In this document: one piece after another, positions 26,301-35,079 of the stretch
Layout of the letters: each line of letters starts with the position of its first letter
Position numbering within the stretch: the stretch's first letter is position 1
Source of the DNA: Komagataeibacter saccharivorans
GTDB taxonomy: Bacteria; Pseudomonadota; Alphaproteobacteria; Acetobacterales; Acetobacteraceae
Length of the DNA stretch: 64,000 nucleotides
Direction: 5' to 3'
Assembly: GCF_003207825.1 (NCBI RefSeq)
Contig: NZ_NKTY01000002.1
Coordinates: forward strand, 124,001-188,000
Notes under the pieces: generated by a model
Databases searched by the model: none
What the model saw: only the letters and a program-made list of their open reading frames with translations
Told to the model about the DNA's origin: nothing
Translations under genes and position numbers: made by a program

Positions 26301-27064
26301 CCGTTACCGGAAGCCAGCACATCCAGCCGGGAAACCGACAGCAGGGTAATGGCATAACCCTTGCCGACCTCGATCATGCCCTGACTGCGCATCCAGCTTA
26401 GCGTGCGGCTGACGGTTTCAATGGTAAGGCCAAGGTAGTCGGCAATATCCCCACGCGTCATGGGCAGGTTGAGCCGGCAGGGACCACCATTGCCAGCGGG
26501 CGGCTGACCGATGCGCATCTGGTCAAGCAGGAAACTGGCGACCCGTTCCCGTGCCGTCTTGCGGCCCAGAAGCAGCATCTGGTTCTGGGCCGCGACAAGT
26601 TCGTTGGATGCCTCTTCCAGCAGGCGACGTTCCAGCTTGGGAAAATCATCCAGCAGTTCGGTCATCTTCTCGCGGGAGAAACGGCAGACACGCACCGTAT
26701 CGATGGCTTCCGCCCCGAAAGCATAGCTGTCCGATACCGCCAGCCCCAGAAAATGTCCCGGCGCGGCAAACCCGGTGATCTGGCGCCGCCCGTCGGGCAG
26801 GGCCTTGAACAGTTTGACGGTGCCTGCTGTCACATTGAAAAAATCGGTGGCGGGGGCGCCTTCCTCAATGAAGCCGCGACCGGGGGGAATGATGGTTTCC
26901 ACCGCCGCTTCCGCCAGGCGGGAAATGTCCCCTTCATCAATGACGTTACACACGCTGTTGGGGCGGACGGTGCAGGTGGCGCAGAAATCGGTCTGCAGGC
27001 CGGAAGAGCCCATCATGATACGCCGTGGCCGCGACTCGAACTGACACGAAGGCATATCCGACAT
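26297..27064 (-). CDS. FNR-type transcriptional regulator (Crp/Fnr family)
   Basis: A 255-residue oxygen-sensing regulator. The N-terminus has FCATCTVRPNSVC (C-x2-C-x7-C), and a further Cys occurs in TVRVCRFSREK; together these can ligate a 4Fe-4S cluster as in FnrN/FNR. A cyclic-nucleotide-type beta roll (residues about 50-150) and a Crp helix-turn-helix follow (TRGDIADYLGLTIETVSRTLSWM). The recognition helix E-x-x-S-R matches FNR and predicts TTGAT-N4-ATCAA boxes, two of which lie just to the right. ATG 27064 (MSDMPSCQ) is the best start. One box lies 115 bases upstream and may autoregulate it. Confidence 0.88.
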   Translation of the reverse strand: MSDMPSCQFESRPRRIMMGSSGLQTDFCATCTVRPNSVCNVIDEGDISRLAEAAVETIIPPGRGFIEEGAPATDFFNVTAGTVKLFKALPDGRRQITGFAAPGHFLGLAVSDSYAFGAEAIDTVRVCRFSREKMTELLDDFPKLERRLLEEASNELVAAQNQMLLLGRKTARERVASFLLDQMRIGQPPAGNGGPCRLNLPMTRGDIADYLGLTIETVSRTLSWMRSQGMIEVGKGYAITLLSVSRLDVLASGNG

Positions 27065-27179
27065 AATTATTCCCAATTACTTTCAGGCGCCTGCGTTCCG
27101 GCCACGTGCAACCGGAATCGTCCATGACCCGGAAAATACCGTGGATCATTCGCAATGGACGGCAAGTATGGCCGATGGA

Positions 27180-27193
27180 TTGATGTAAATCAA
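27180..27193. promoter_or_regulatory. FNR box between the regulator and a GNAT-like gene
   Basis: TTGATGTAAATCAA is a perfect match to TTGAT-N4-ATCAA. It lies 43 bases before the rightward gene at 27236 and 115 bases before the leftward regulator gene, so it could control either or both. Confidence 0.8.
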
Positions 27194-27235
27194 TGCGTTG
27201 ATCCATGAAATATTCAGTCATCAGACCAAGCATAA

Positions 27236-27760
27236 ATGGAAATTTTCCACCCCATCCCAAGAAAGATACGACGCGTGCAGGCCGCTCCTCCGCCACTGGT
27301 CAGACGACTGGCCCCTGCCGACATTCCTTTGCTGTATCCCCTTGTACGGATGTCGTTTCCACATATCAGCCTGCAGGAATGGGGGCGCATCGGACGCAGG
27401 CTGTCGCGCCCGGCAAAACATGTGCGCGAAGGGATACTGGTCGCCCATTACGGCACGGCGCGCCCGCCCTGCGCCATGGCGACCTTCCGCCGGGGGTTCG
27501 ACCTGTATTCAGGCGATACGCTGACGGCGGATTACATCATCACGCTGTCCTATGCCCACAAACAGCAGATCATCGACGCCCTGCTGCCCGCCATGGAAGC
27601 GCTGGCCCGTGAACTGGGCTGCACTGCAATCCGTACCTTTTCCTACAGTAACCCGATCACGAACAGGGACATCCCGGTCCCAAAACTGTGTTCAACAAGC
27701 CACATTACCGAACGAACAGTGAGGATCGAGCGCAATAAGGAAATAGATCGCCCCCTTTGA
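27236..27760 (+). CDS. Hypothetical protein, possible GNAT-like fold
   Basis: This 174-residue protein is not one I recognise. PLVRRLAPADIPLLYPLVRMSFPHISLQEW resembles the first strand and helix of GCN5-related acetyltransferases, and a central strand ADYIITLSYAH could be the beta-bulge region, but no clear acetyl-CoA-binding R/QxxGxG/A motif is visible. The start could also be GTG 27275. Its promoter region carries an FNR box, and its stop codon abuts the second FNR box, so it lies in an oxygen-responsive cluster. Function is unknown. Confidence 0.6.
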   Translation: MEIFHPIPRKIRRVQAAPPPLVRRLAPADIPLLYPLVRMSFPHISLQEWGRIGRRLSRPAKHVREGILVAHYGTARPPCAMATFRRGFDLYSGDTLTADYIITLSYAHKQQIIDALLPAMEALARELGCTAIRTFSYSNPITNRDIPVPKLCSTSHITERTVRIERNKEIDRPL

Positions 27761-27774
27761 TTGATTCACATCAA
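27761..27774 (+). promoter_or_regulatory. FNR box upstream of ompW-hemN
   Basis: TTGATTCACATCAA is a perfect FNR box. Its centre is 114 bases before the ompW start, which fits activation from about -41.5 with a leader of about 70 bases. OmpW and HemN are known FNR-regulated functions in other bacteria. Confidence 0.75.
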
Positions 27775-27881
27775 AGCCGAATGTTAGGTGGGCGTGATTT
27801 CTGCACAGATCAAATCACATCGAATATTCTTAACACTCTCCGCTGCTACCCAGTTGAGATCAAAATTAAGGTCTGCCCACG

Positions 27882-28673
27882 ATGAAGAACGTTCGTAACC
27901 TTGCCCTGTCGGCCGTGCTTGGCGCCGCGGCGCTGACCCCGGTCGCGGTCCATGCGCAGACCGCAGCCCCCACCACCTATGTCAACGCACCGCTGGCGGC
28001 CCCTGTCGCACCGGCGCAGCCGAAGGGCCGTTGCGGCATCTTCCAGACCTGCGCCAGCACCAAGATCGGTCTGGGCCGGGGCGACTTCATGATCCGCCTG
28101 TCCGCCGTGGGCGTGCTGCCGGAAGATCGTGACAGCAAGGTCTGGCTGAACGGCGCGTCCCTGAACGGGACCCGCATCAAGACCACCAATCAGGTCATGC
28201 CGGAACTGACGTTCGAATACTTCGTGACCGACAACATCTCGCTGGACCTGATCGCCACCAGCACCCGTCATGAAGTCTCGGCAGAAGGCGGTGCAGTGGG
28301 CCGCAAGCTGGATGTGGGCAGCGCATGGGTCCTGCCGCCGACGGTGACGGTGGCGTGGCATTTCCGCCCGCACAAGCGCCTGAATCCGTATGTGGGCGTT
28401 GGCGGTACCTTCATGTGGTTCCACAACATGAACGCCAGCGGCGCGCTGGGCGGTGCGGTCAGCAAGCTGAACTCCGGCTTCACGGGTGGCCCGTCCATCA
28501 ACGCCGGTGTGGATTACCAGCTGGTTGGCAACTGGTTCTTCAACTTCGACGTGAAGCAGATGTTCGTGCGCATGCATGCATGGGCTGAAAACGACAGCGA
28601 AAGCGTGAAGATCAAAGCCCACGACTCGCTCGACCCGACCGTCGTTTCCGCTGGTATCGCCTACCGGTTCTAA
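27882..28673 (+). CDS. ompW: OmpW family outer membrane protein
   Basis: A 263-residue outer membrane protein with a signal peptide (MKNVRNLALSAVLGAAALTPVAVHA, cleavage after AHA-like VHA). OmpW features are GDFMIRLSAVGVLPEDRDS, LTFEYFVTDNISLDLIAT, TVTVAWHFRPHKRLNPYVGVGG and a final strand ending in Phe (VSAGIAYRF). The family forms eight-stranded barrels that let small hydrophobic molecules through. Only four bases separate its stop from hemN, so they form an operon behind the FNR box at 27761. Confidence 0.9.
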   Translation: MKNVRNLALSAVLGAAALTPVAVHAQTAAPTTYVNAPLAAPVAPAQPKGRCGIFQTCASTKIGLGRGDFMIRLSAVGVLPEDRDSKVWLNGASLNGTRIKTTNQVMPELTFEYFVTDNISLDLIATSTRHEVSAEGGAVGRKLDVGSAWVLPPTVTVAWHFRPHKRLNPYVGVGGTFMWFHNMNASGALGGAVSKLNSGFTGGPSINAGVDYQLVGNWFFNFDVKQMFVRMHAWAENDSESVKIKAHDSLDPTVVSAGIAYRF

Positions 28674-28677
28674 TGAC

Positions 28678-30045
28678 ATGAACGCGGCAGACAGCACCCT
28701 GCTTTCCCGCTACGGGGGCAATCTGCCGCGTTACACCAGCTACCCCACCGCAGCGCAGTTTTCCGATGCGGTGGGCCCGGCGGACAGTCAGGAATGGCTA
28801 TCCGCCCTGCCGGCTACGCAGCCGGTCTCCCTTTATCTACATGTTCCTTTCTGCGACACGCTGTGCCGGTTCTGCGGGTGCAATACCGCCGTGCTGCGCG
28901 ATACGGATGCACGGGCGGCCTACGCGGCCCTGCTGCATGAGGAACTGCGCCGGATACTGAAACTGATCGGCACGGGCCGTCGTGTCACCCACCTGCAATG
29001 GGGTGGCGGCACGCCCACCACGCTGCCCGCAGGCGCCATGCGCCGGGTCATGCAGGTCATCCGCCAGAATTTCACGATCACGCCCGATGCCGAAATCAGC
29101 ATCGAGGTCGATCCCCGTCATCTCCCGCCCGAATATCCCGCCCTGCTGCATGAACTGGGCTTCAATCGCGCCAGCATGGGCGTGCAGGACCTTGACCCGC
29201 AGGTGCAGGATGCGTGCGGCCGGATACAGAGCTGGGAACAGACCCGCGCCTGTCTGGATGCGCTGCGCAATGCCGGGGTGGCATCCATCAATATCGACCT
29301 GATCTATGGTCTGCCGCGGCAGGACACCGACAGCGTCACCCGCACGGCGCAGGCCGTGGCCACGCTGCGCCCCGACCGGCTGGCCGTATTCGGCTACGCC
29401 CATGTGCCATGGAAGCAGAAACGCCAGAACCTGATGCCGGTGGGTGAACTGCCGGATGCGCAGGCCCGCATCGAACAGCGCGCCGCCATCGACGCCGTGC
29501 TGCGCCATGATCACTTCCTGCCCGTCGGGCTGGACCATTATGCCAGCCCCGATGACAGCATGGCCCGCGCCATGCGGGCGGGCACGCTGCACCGCAATTT
29601 CCAGGGCTATACGGTTGATGGCGCCGCCGCGCTGATCGGGGTGGGGGCGTCGGCCATTTCCTCCCTGCCCGGTGGCATGACACAGAATGCGGTGTCATCC
29701 GCCGCCTATGCCCGGCTCATGGCGCAGACAACGGACAGCCTGCCCGTTGTGCGCGGCGTGCGGCTGGAAGATGACGACCGTGTGCGCGCCACAATAATCG
29801 AACAGATCATGTGTACCATGCAGGTCGATGTGGACCAGATCATCCTTGACCATAACCTGCCCACCAGCAGTTTCGATACCGAACTGTCCCGGCTGGCCCC
29901 CATGATGCGCGACGGGCTGGTCAGCATGACCGCGCGGCATGTCCGCGTTACCGAAAAGGGGCGTCCCTTCGTGCGCCATGTCGCCGCCGTGTTCGACCGC
30001 TACCTGTCGCCGCAGACCACGCCACTCCATGCCAGCGCCCTGTAA
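28678..30045 (+). CDS. hemN: Oxygen-independent coproporphyrinogen III oxidase
   Basis: HemN is a radical SAM enzyme that decarboxylates coproporphyrinogen III without oxygen. The 455-residue protein has YLHVPFCDTLCRFCGCNT (CxxxCxxC plus the extra Cys typical of HemN), WGGGTPTTLPAG, EIDVDP-like ISIEVDPRHLPPEY, LGFNRASMGVQDLDPQVQ and a C-terminal HemN domain ending GRPFVRHVAAVFDRYL. It is co-transcribed with ompW. Its control by FNR in a strictly aerobic lineage implies use under oxygen limitation, for example inside cellulose pellicles. Confidence 0.95.
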   Translation: MNAADSTLLSRYGGNLPRYTSYPTAAQFSDAVGPADSQEWLSALPATQPVSLYLHVPFCDTLCRFCGCNTAVLRDTDARAAYAALLHEELRRILKLIGTGRRVTHLQWGGGTPTTLPAGAMRRVMQVIRQNFTITPDAEISIEVDPRHLPPEYPALLHELGFNRASMGVQDLDPQVQDACGRIQSWEQTRACLDALRNAGVASINIDLIYGLPRQDTDSVTRTAQAVATLRPDRLAVFGYAHVPWKQKRQNLMPVGELPDAQARIEQRAAIDAVLRHDHFLPVGLDHYASPDDSMARAMRAGTLHRNFQGYTVDGAAALIGVGASAISSLPGGMTQNAVSSAAYARLMAQTTDSLPVVRGVRLEDDDRVRATIIEQIMCTMQVDVDQIILDHNLPTSSFDTELSRLAPMMRDGLVSMTARHVRVTEKGRPFVRHVAAVFDRYLSPQTTPLHASAL

Positions 30046-30104
30046 GGACGCCTGCCTTCCCTGTCCTGCAACCGCGTAGCATCCAGCAGGTAAAACGTCC
30101 CCCC

Positions 30105-30746
30105 ATGCACCCCAACTGCGTTATTGCGGCCCTTGCCAACAGCCCGGTCCAGCCATGGCCCTTTCCGCACTGGCAGCTTCATGACGTGCTGCCCGCCCCG
30201 GTTGCATCCGCGCTGGTGACATGGATGCCGGACAGTCAGTTCATCGGCGGGAACAGTGGCGGACAGCGGGCCGGGCGCAACGGGCAGCGGCTGTTCATCA
30301 CGCCCGCACGGCGGGCAGCCAGCCCCGCGCTGGACCATCTGGCCCGCCTGTTTGATGACCCGCACACCCGTGCGACATTCACCACGCAGTGCAATGCCCG
30401 GATTGAAGATGCGGCCCTGCGCCTTGAACTCTGTCTGGATGCCGATGGCTTCTGGCTTGAACCCCATACCGATATCGGGGCCAAGCGGCTGACGCTTCTG
30501 GTATCGCTTTCCATGGGGGCGGATGCTCATGACTGGGGCACGGATATCATGACGGCGGAGGGCACGCCCGTAGCGCGTGCATCGGGTGCCTTCAATTCCG
30601 GCCTGCTGTTCATTCCATCGGACCATTCATGGCACGGCTTCGTGCCGCGCGCGCTAAGCGGCGTGCGCCGGACACTGATCGTCAATTATGTTGGCCCCGA
30701 ATGGCAGGCCATGAATGAACTGGCCCGCCCGCCGCGCGTCACATAG
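30105..30746 (+). CDS. 2-oxoglutarate/Fe(II)-dependent oxygenase-like protein
   Basis: This 213-residue protein has the double-stranded beta-helix pattern of 2OG-Fe(II) oxygenases: metal-binding H-x-D in LEPHTDIGAKRLTLLVSL, a distal His in SDHSWHGFVPR, and a following Arg that would bind the 2-oxoglutarate carboxylate (GVRRTLIVNYV). Substrate is unknown; relatives hydroxylate amino acids, proteins or small metabolites. It follows hemN by 59 bases on the same strand and may belong to that transcript. No clear Shine-Dalgarno sequence was found, only AGG about 15 bases before the ATG. Confidence 0.7.
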   Translation: MHPNCVIAALANSPVQPWPFPHWQLHDVLPAPVASALVTWMPDSQFIGGNSGGQRAGRNGQRLFITPARRAASPALDHLARLFDDPHTRATFTTQCNARIEDAALRLELCLDADGFWLEPHTDIGAKRLTLLVSLSMGADAHDWGTDIMTAEGTPVARASGAFNSGLLFIPSDHSWHGFVPRALSGVRRTLIVNYVGPEWQAMNELARPPRVT

Positions 30747-30891
30747 GCGCGGACGGTTGCCTGTCCGTTGCCGGTTCGATACGAAACAAACCTTTATTCC
30801 CCGCCAAAACGGTTCTAGGAAGCGTTTCCACCAAGTGTAATCCCATTCATCCCATGTCATCCCGGTCATGACGCAAGAGGACAACAGAGGC

Positions 30892-32532
30892 ATGAGCGAG
30901 ACTCCGCGCGAGACTATGGAATTCGATGTCGTCATCGTTGGCGGCGGCCCGTCGGGCCTGGCGGCGGCCATCCGGCTGCGCCAGCTTGCCCCCGACGCCA
31001 GCGTATGCCTGATTGAAAAAGGCAGCGAGATTGGCGCCCATATCCTGTCGGGTGCCGTAATCGAACCACGCGCGCTGGCAGAACTCCTGCCCCACTGGCG
31101 GGAAGAGGGCGCCCCGCTGAACACCCCCGTGACAGAGGAGCAGATGCTCTACCTGACACAGGACAACAGCCTTGAAGTCCCGTTCCTTGAACGCGTGATG
31201 CCGCACATGCGCAACCACGGCAATTTCATTGTAAGCCTTGGTGATTTCTGCCGCTGGCTTGCCGGCCGGGCGGAAGAGCTGGGGGTTGAAATCTATCCCG
31301 GCTTTGCCGGTGCCGAAGTGCTGATCGACGATGATGGCCGCGTCGCGGGCGTTGCCACGGGTGACATGGGCGTGGGTCGCGATGGCCAGCCGGGCGACAA
31401 CTATGCCCCCGGCATGGAACTGCGCGCGAAATACACCCTGTTCGCCGAAGGCTGCCGGGGATCGCTGACCAAGCAGGTCATGGCGATGTACAACCTGCGC
31501 AAGGGCGTGGATGACCAGACCTATGGGCTGGGCATCAAGGAACTGTGGGAAATCCCCAAGGAAATGCACCGCCCCGGCATGGTGCAGCACAGCTTCGGCT
31601 GGCCGCTGGATGACCGGACCTATGGCGGCGCGTGGATGTACCATTTTGGCGACAACCTCGTCTCCTACGGGTTCGTGGTCGGTCTGGACTACCCCAATAC
31701 ATGGCTGTCCCCGTTTGACGAGATGCAGCGCGTCAAGCTGCATCCGGCCTTCCGCCCGTATTTTGAAGGTGGCCGTCGCATCGCCTATGGCGCGCGCGCG
31801 CTGTCCGAAGGCGGCATCCAGTCCATTCCCCGCCTGACCTTCCCCGGCGGGGCGCTGATTGGCGATACGGCGGGCTTCCTGAACGTGCCCAAGATCAAAG
31901 GCACCCATACGGCCATGAAATCGGGCATGCTGGCGGCGGAAGCCGTGGCGGAAGCCCTGATCACCAGCCGCGTGGAGCCGGGTTCCTATACCCGCCGCAT
32001 CCGGGATTCGTGGCTGTGGACCGAACTGCGCGCGGTGCGCAACATCCGCCCCGCCTTCGCCAAATTCGGCATGAAGGGCGGCGCGCTGTATTCCGGTATC
32101 GACGCCATGCTGCTGCGCGGTCGCGCGCCGTGGACACTGCATACCCGCCATGGCGATAACGAGACCCTGGAACCGGCAGCCGTCTCCCCGCAGATCCAGT
32201 ATCCCAGGCCGGATGGCAAGATCACGTTCGACCGCCTGTCCTCGGTCTTCCTGTCCGCCACCAATCATGAGGAGGACCAGCCCGTCCACCTGAAGGTGCG
32301 CAACATGTCGCTGTGGAAAACGGTGAACTGGAACATCTTCCGCGCGCCGGAAAGCCGTTACTGCCCCGCGGGCGTGTACGAAGTGGCCGATGAGGATACG
32401 GACCCGCGCCTGCAGATCAACGCGCAGAACTGCGTGCACTGCAAGACCTGTGACATCAAGGACCCGGCCCAGAACATTGACTGGGCCACGCCGGAGGGCG
32501 CAGGCGGCCCCAACTATCCGGGCGGGATGTAA
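30892..32532 (+). CDS. Electron transfer flavoprotein-ubiquinone oxidoreductase
   Basis: ETF-QO passes electrons from reduced ETF to membrane ubiquinone. The 546-residue protein has the FAD motif [20 protein letters not shown], the ubiquinone-region block [21 protein letters not shown], and a C-terminal 4Fe-4S site ([12 protein letters not shown] plus an earlier Cys in YCPAGVYEV). I favour ATG 30892 (MSETPRETM), which has AAGAGGA about nine bases upstream, over ATG 30868. It heads an etf cluster, with etfB and etfA following, so beta-oxidation or amino-acid dehydrogenase electrons can enter the respiratory chain here. Confidence 0.93.
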   Translation: MSETPRETMEFDVVIVGGGPSGLAAAIRLRQLAPDASVCLIEKGSEIGAHILSGAVIEPRALAELLPHWREEGAPLNTPVTEEQMLYLTQDNSLEVPFLERVMPHMRNHGNFIVSLGDFCRWLAGRAEELGVEIYPGFAGAEVLIDDDGRVAGVATGDMGVGRDGQPGDNYAPGMELRAKYTLFAEGCRGSLTKQVMAMYNLRKGVDDQTYGLGIKELWEIPKEMHRPGMVQHSFGWPLDDRTYGGAWMYHFGDNLVSYGFVVGLDYPNTWLSPFDEMQRVKLHPAFRPYFEGGRRIAYGARALSEGGIQSIPRLTFPGGALIGDTAGFLNVPKIKGTHTAMKSGMLAAEAVAEALITSRVEPGSYTRRIRDSWLWTELRAVRNIRPAFAKFGMKGGALYSGIDAMLLRGRAPWTLHTRHGDNETLEPAAVSPQIQYPRPDGKITFDRLSSVFLSATNHEEDQPVHLKVRNMSLWKTVNWNIFRAPESRYCPAGVYEVADEDTDPRLQINAQNCVHCKTCDIKDPAQNIDWATPEGAGGPNYPGGM

Positions 32533-32603
32533 TCCGGCGGCAGGTACGGTATGTATCTGCCAAACACGTTGCCCTTATCCGAAGACAGACAGGCAAATAT
32601 GCA

Positions 32604-33353
32604 ATGAAGGTTCTCGTACCCGTTAAGCGCGTGATCGATTACAACATCAAGCCTCGCGTAAAAGCCGATGGTTCCGGCGTGGAAACCGCTGGCGTCAAGA
32701 TGTCCATCAACCCCTTCGACGAAATTGCGGTCGAAGAAGCCGTGCGCCTGAAGGAAAAAGGCGTTGCGACCGAGATCGTCGCGGTCTCGATCGGGGAAGC
32801 GAAGGCACAGGACACCCTGCGCACCGCCATGGCCATGGGTGCTGACCGCTCCATTCTGGTGGAAACCGATGTGGTGACGGAACCGCTGGCGGTGGCCAAG
32901 GTGCTCAAGGCGCTGGTGGAGAAGGAAAAGCCCGACCTCATCATCCTTGGCAAGCAGGCCATTGACGATGACATGAACGCAACCGGCCAGATGCTGGCGG
33001 GGCTGCTGGACCGCCCGCAGGCGACGTTCGCCTCCAAGGTGGACGTGGCGGATGGCGCCGTGACCGTTACGCGTGAAATCGACGGCGGCCTGCAGACCAT
33101 CAAGCTGGCGCTGCCCGCCATCATCACGACGGACCTGCGGCTGAACGAACCGCGTTACGCCTCGCTGCCCAACATCATGAAGGCGCGCAAGAAGCCGATG
33201 GAAAAGATCACGCCGGCTGATCTGGGCGTGGACATGACCCCGCGCCTGAGCGTGATTTCCGTAGCCGAGCCGCCGGAACGCAAGGCGGGCATCAAGCTCG
33301 ATTCGGCAAGTGAACTGGTTTCGCGTCTGCGCAACGAAGCAAAGGTGATCTGA
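32604..33353 (+). CDS. etfB: Electron transfer flavoprotein beta subunit
   Basis: EtfB forms a heterodimer with EtfA and binds AMP. The 249-residue protein begins [14 protein letters not shown], has [21 protein letters not shown], the signature [24 protein letters not shown], and ends with [11 protein letters not shown], typical of the aerobic group I ETF beta subunit. Two bases separate its stop from the etfA start. It lies 71 bases after the ETF dehydrogenase gene. Confidence 0.96.
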   Translation: MKVLVPVKRVIDYNIKPRVKADGSGVETAGVKMSINPFDEIAVEEAVRLKEKGVATEIVAVSIGEAKAQDTLRTAMAMGADRSILVETDVVTEPLAVAKVLKALVEKEKPDLIILGKQAIDDDMNATGQMLAGLLDRPQATFASKVDVADGAVTVTREIDGGLQTIKLALPAIITTDLRLNEPRYASLPNIMKARKKPMEKITPADLGVDMTPRLSVISVAEPPERKAGIKLDSASELVSRLRNEAKVI

Positions 33354-33355
33354 TC

Positions 33356-34294
33356 ATGACCGTTCTCGTTTATCTGGATCATGAGGGTGGCGCGATCCGG
33401 CAGGCATCGCGTTCGGCCATTACGGCGGCGGCGAAGCTGGGCGATGTCGATGTGCTGGTAACCGGTGCCGACGCGGCTGGGGCAGCGAAGGCGGCAGCGG
33501 CCATTCCGGGCGTGAAGAAGGTGATCCAGGTTGCTGACAGCACCGGCAACAGCGAACTTGCCGAACCTGTCGCAGCCCTGCTGGCCGATCTGGCGGGTGG
33601 CTATACGCATATCCTCGCCGCGTCGTCCGCATCGGCCAAGAATGCGCTGCCCCGTGCGGCAGCACTTCTGGATGTGCAGCCGATCCCCGATATCGTCGCC
33701 ATCAACGATGCCGATACCTTCGTGCGCCCGATCTATGCGGGCAGCGCGCTGGCGACGGTAAAGTCCGCCGATGCGAAGAAGATCATCACGGTCCGCGCCT
33801 CCTCCTTCGATCCGGCTCCTGCCGAGGGCGGCAGCGCAGTGATCGAGGAAGTCGCCCTGCCTGCGGGTCCGGGGGGATCGACCTTCATCTCGACCGAACT
33901 GTCCAAGTCCGAACGCCCGGAACTGGAATCCGCACGCGTGGTGGTATCCGGTGGACGTGGCATGCAGAACGAGGAGAACTTCAAGCTCCTCAACCCGCTG
34001 GCCGACAAGCTTGGCGCCGCCATTGGCGCCTCCCGCGCGGCGGTGGATGCAGGCTTCGTGCCCAACGAATACCAGGTCGGGCAGACCGGCAAGATCGTGG
34101 CACCGGAACTGTATATCGCCCTTGGCATTTCCGGCGCGATCCAGCATCTCGCGGGGATGAAGGACAGCAAGGTCATTGTCGCGGTGAACAAGGACCCGGA
34201 AGCACCGATCTTCCAGGTGGCGGATTACGGTATCGTGGGCGACCTGTTCACGATCCTGCCGCAGCTTGAAGCGGAACTCGACAAGGCAGGCTGA
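33356..34294 (+). CDS. etfA: Electron transfer flavoprotein alpha subunit
   Basis: EtfA carries the FAD of ETF. In this 312-residue protein the C-terminal FAD domain shows VVSGGRGMQNEENFKLLNPLADKLGAAIGASRAAVDAGF, YQVGQTGKIVAPELYIALGISGAIQHLAGM and NKDPEAPIFQVADYGIVGDL, a nearly textbook sequence. It completes the ETF operon and is followed by a strong terminator. Confidence 0.97.
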   Translation: MTVLVYLDHEGGAIRQASRSAITAAAKLGDVDVLVTGADAAGAAKAAAAIPGVKKVIQVADSTGNSELAEPVAALLADLAGGYTHILAASSASAKNALPRAAALLDVQPIPDIVAINDADTFVRPIYAGSALATVKSADAKKIITVRASSFDPAPAEGGSAVIEEVALPAGPGGSTFISTELSKSERPELESARVVVSGGRGMQNEENFKLLNPLADKLGAAIGASRAAVDAGFVPNEYQVGQTGKIVAPELYIALGISGAIQHLAGMKDSKVIVAVNKDPEAPIFQVADYGIVGDLFTILPQLEAELDKAG

Positions 34295-34314
34295 CCCTTA
34301 GGGTCCATGGCTGC

Positions 34315-34351
34315 AAAAGGGGCGCGGGCTTCATTCCCGCGCCCCTTTTTT
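34315..34351. terminator. Bidirectional intrinsic terminator after etfA
   Basis: GGGGCGCGGG (34319-34328) pairs with CCCGCGCCCC (34336-34345), loop CTTCATT. Six T follow on the plus strand and AAAA precedes, so it also works for the convergent small gene at 34361-34564. Confidence 0.9.
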
Positions 34352-34360
34352 CATGTACGG

Positions 34361-34564
34361 CTATTCGTTTTCCAGCACGGCATGGGCGCGGGCGACCACC
34401 GTGTCATAGTCCTGCTGTGTCAGATCCCCCCGATGCAGCATTTCACTGGCCCGCGCCAGGGCGTCACGCGCATGGGTGGCGTCGGGGATGGGGTAACGTC
34501 GGCCGGGCAGGGCAAAAGCTGAATCCGGCAAGGCATCACGTTCGGCCGCTGTCAGTCTGGACAT
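34361..34564 (-). CDS. Small conserved protein (DUF6582-like)
   Basis: This 67-residue, soluble, acidic-basic mixed protein begins MSRLTAAERDALPDSAFALPGRRYPIPDATHARDALARASEML. Short proteins or domains with a RxALPxSAFAxPGRxYPIxDxxHARNALAR pattern are common in bacteria and phages (annotated DUF6582 or as hypothetical); their role is unknown to me. AGGGAGGA lies eight bases before the ATG. The leader contains a possible GGTTCC/GGAACC stem. It shares the terminator of etfA from the other side. Confidence 0.75.
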   Translation of the reverse strand: MSRLTAAERDALPDSAFALPGRRYPIPDATHARDALARASEMLHRGDLTQQDYDTVVARAHAVLENE

Positions 34565-34685
34565 CGGGTTTTCCTCCCTAAACGAGATGGTTCCCGCAAC
34601 TTCAGGAACCCGTTGCAGGGTAGAGAAAGCCCGCGCGGACAAGATACGTAAAAGACGGATGGCACCCCGCCATTTTCCGCCACAC

Positions 34686-34806
34686 AAAAAAACAGGGTCC
34701 CCACAAGGGGGACCCCGCCAGTAGGACAACCGTGCATTGGCACTGTATCCTGTCCGGCATTTATACCGGCTATTCTTGGTATTTATGGAAGCCAGCAGGC
34801 TTCGTG
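34686..34806 (-). ncRNA. Candidate small RNA with intrinsic terminator
   Basis: In the 515-base gap 34565-35079, the minus strand shows TTGACG (34841-34836), a 17-base spacer and CATACA (34818-34813), predicting a start near 34806. The transcript would contain a GAAGCC/GGCTTC stem (34788-34803), a CCGG/CCGG stem (34754-34769), and a strong terminator: GGGTCCCC (34695-34702) with GGGGACCC (34708-34715), followed on the minus strand by GTTTTTTT after the stem. No open frame with coding character lies inside. The terminator is too far from any minus-strand gene upstream to belong to it. Family unknown. Confidence 0.45.
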
Positions 34807-34874
34807 TGATTATGTATGCCATTCTTATTTTCAAACGTCAACAATAAATATAAATAAAAAAGGAATTTTACTTT

Positions 34875-34917
34875 TTTTGCACTGCACAATTCATATGTTT
34901 ATTTTGCACCGCACAAT
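34875..34917 (+). repeat. Tandem TTTTGCACYGCACAAT sites upstream of the MATE gene
   Basis: TTTTGCACTGCACAAT (34875-34890) and TTTTGCACCGCACAAT (34902-34917) are spaced 27 bases start to start in an AT-rich region. Each contains an imperfect inverted TTGTGC/GCACAA core. They resemble protein-binding sites. TGCA-rich sites are known for the alphaproteobacterial PhaR regulator, but no phasin gene is present here. Confidence 0.5.
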
Positions 34918-35079
34918 CAACCCGAAGTATATGAAGAACAGCGCGTCATCTGTCTCCCGCGCCCCGGAAAACAGGGGCTACAAGGGCCTTGTGCCGACAT
35001 TCATTGCCCCGCATCATACAGGGGACGGATCACCGCAGGCCCGGCCACATCATCCGCCCTGCAGCAGACAGGACACCCG

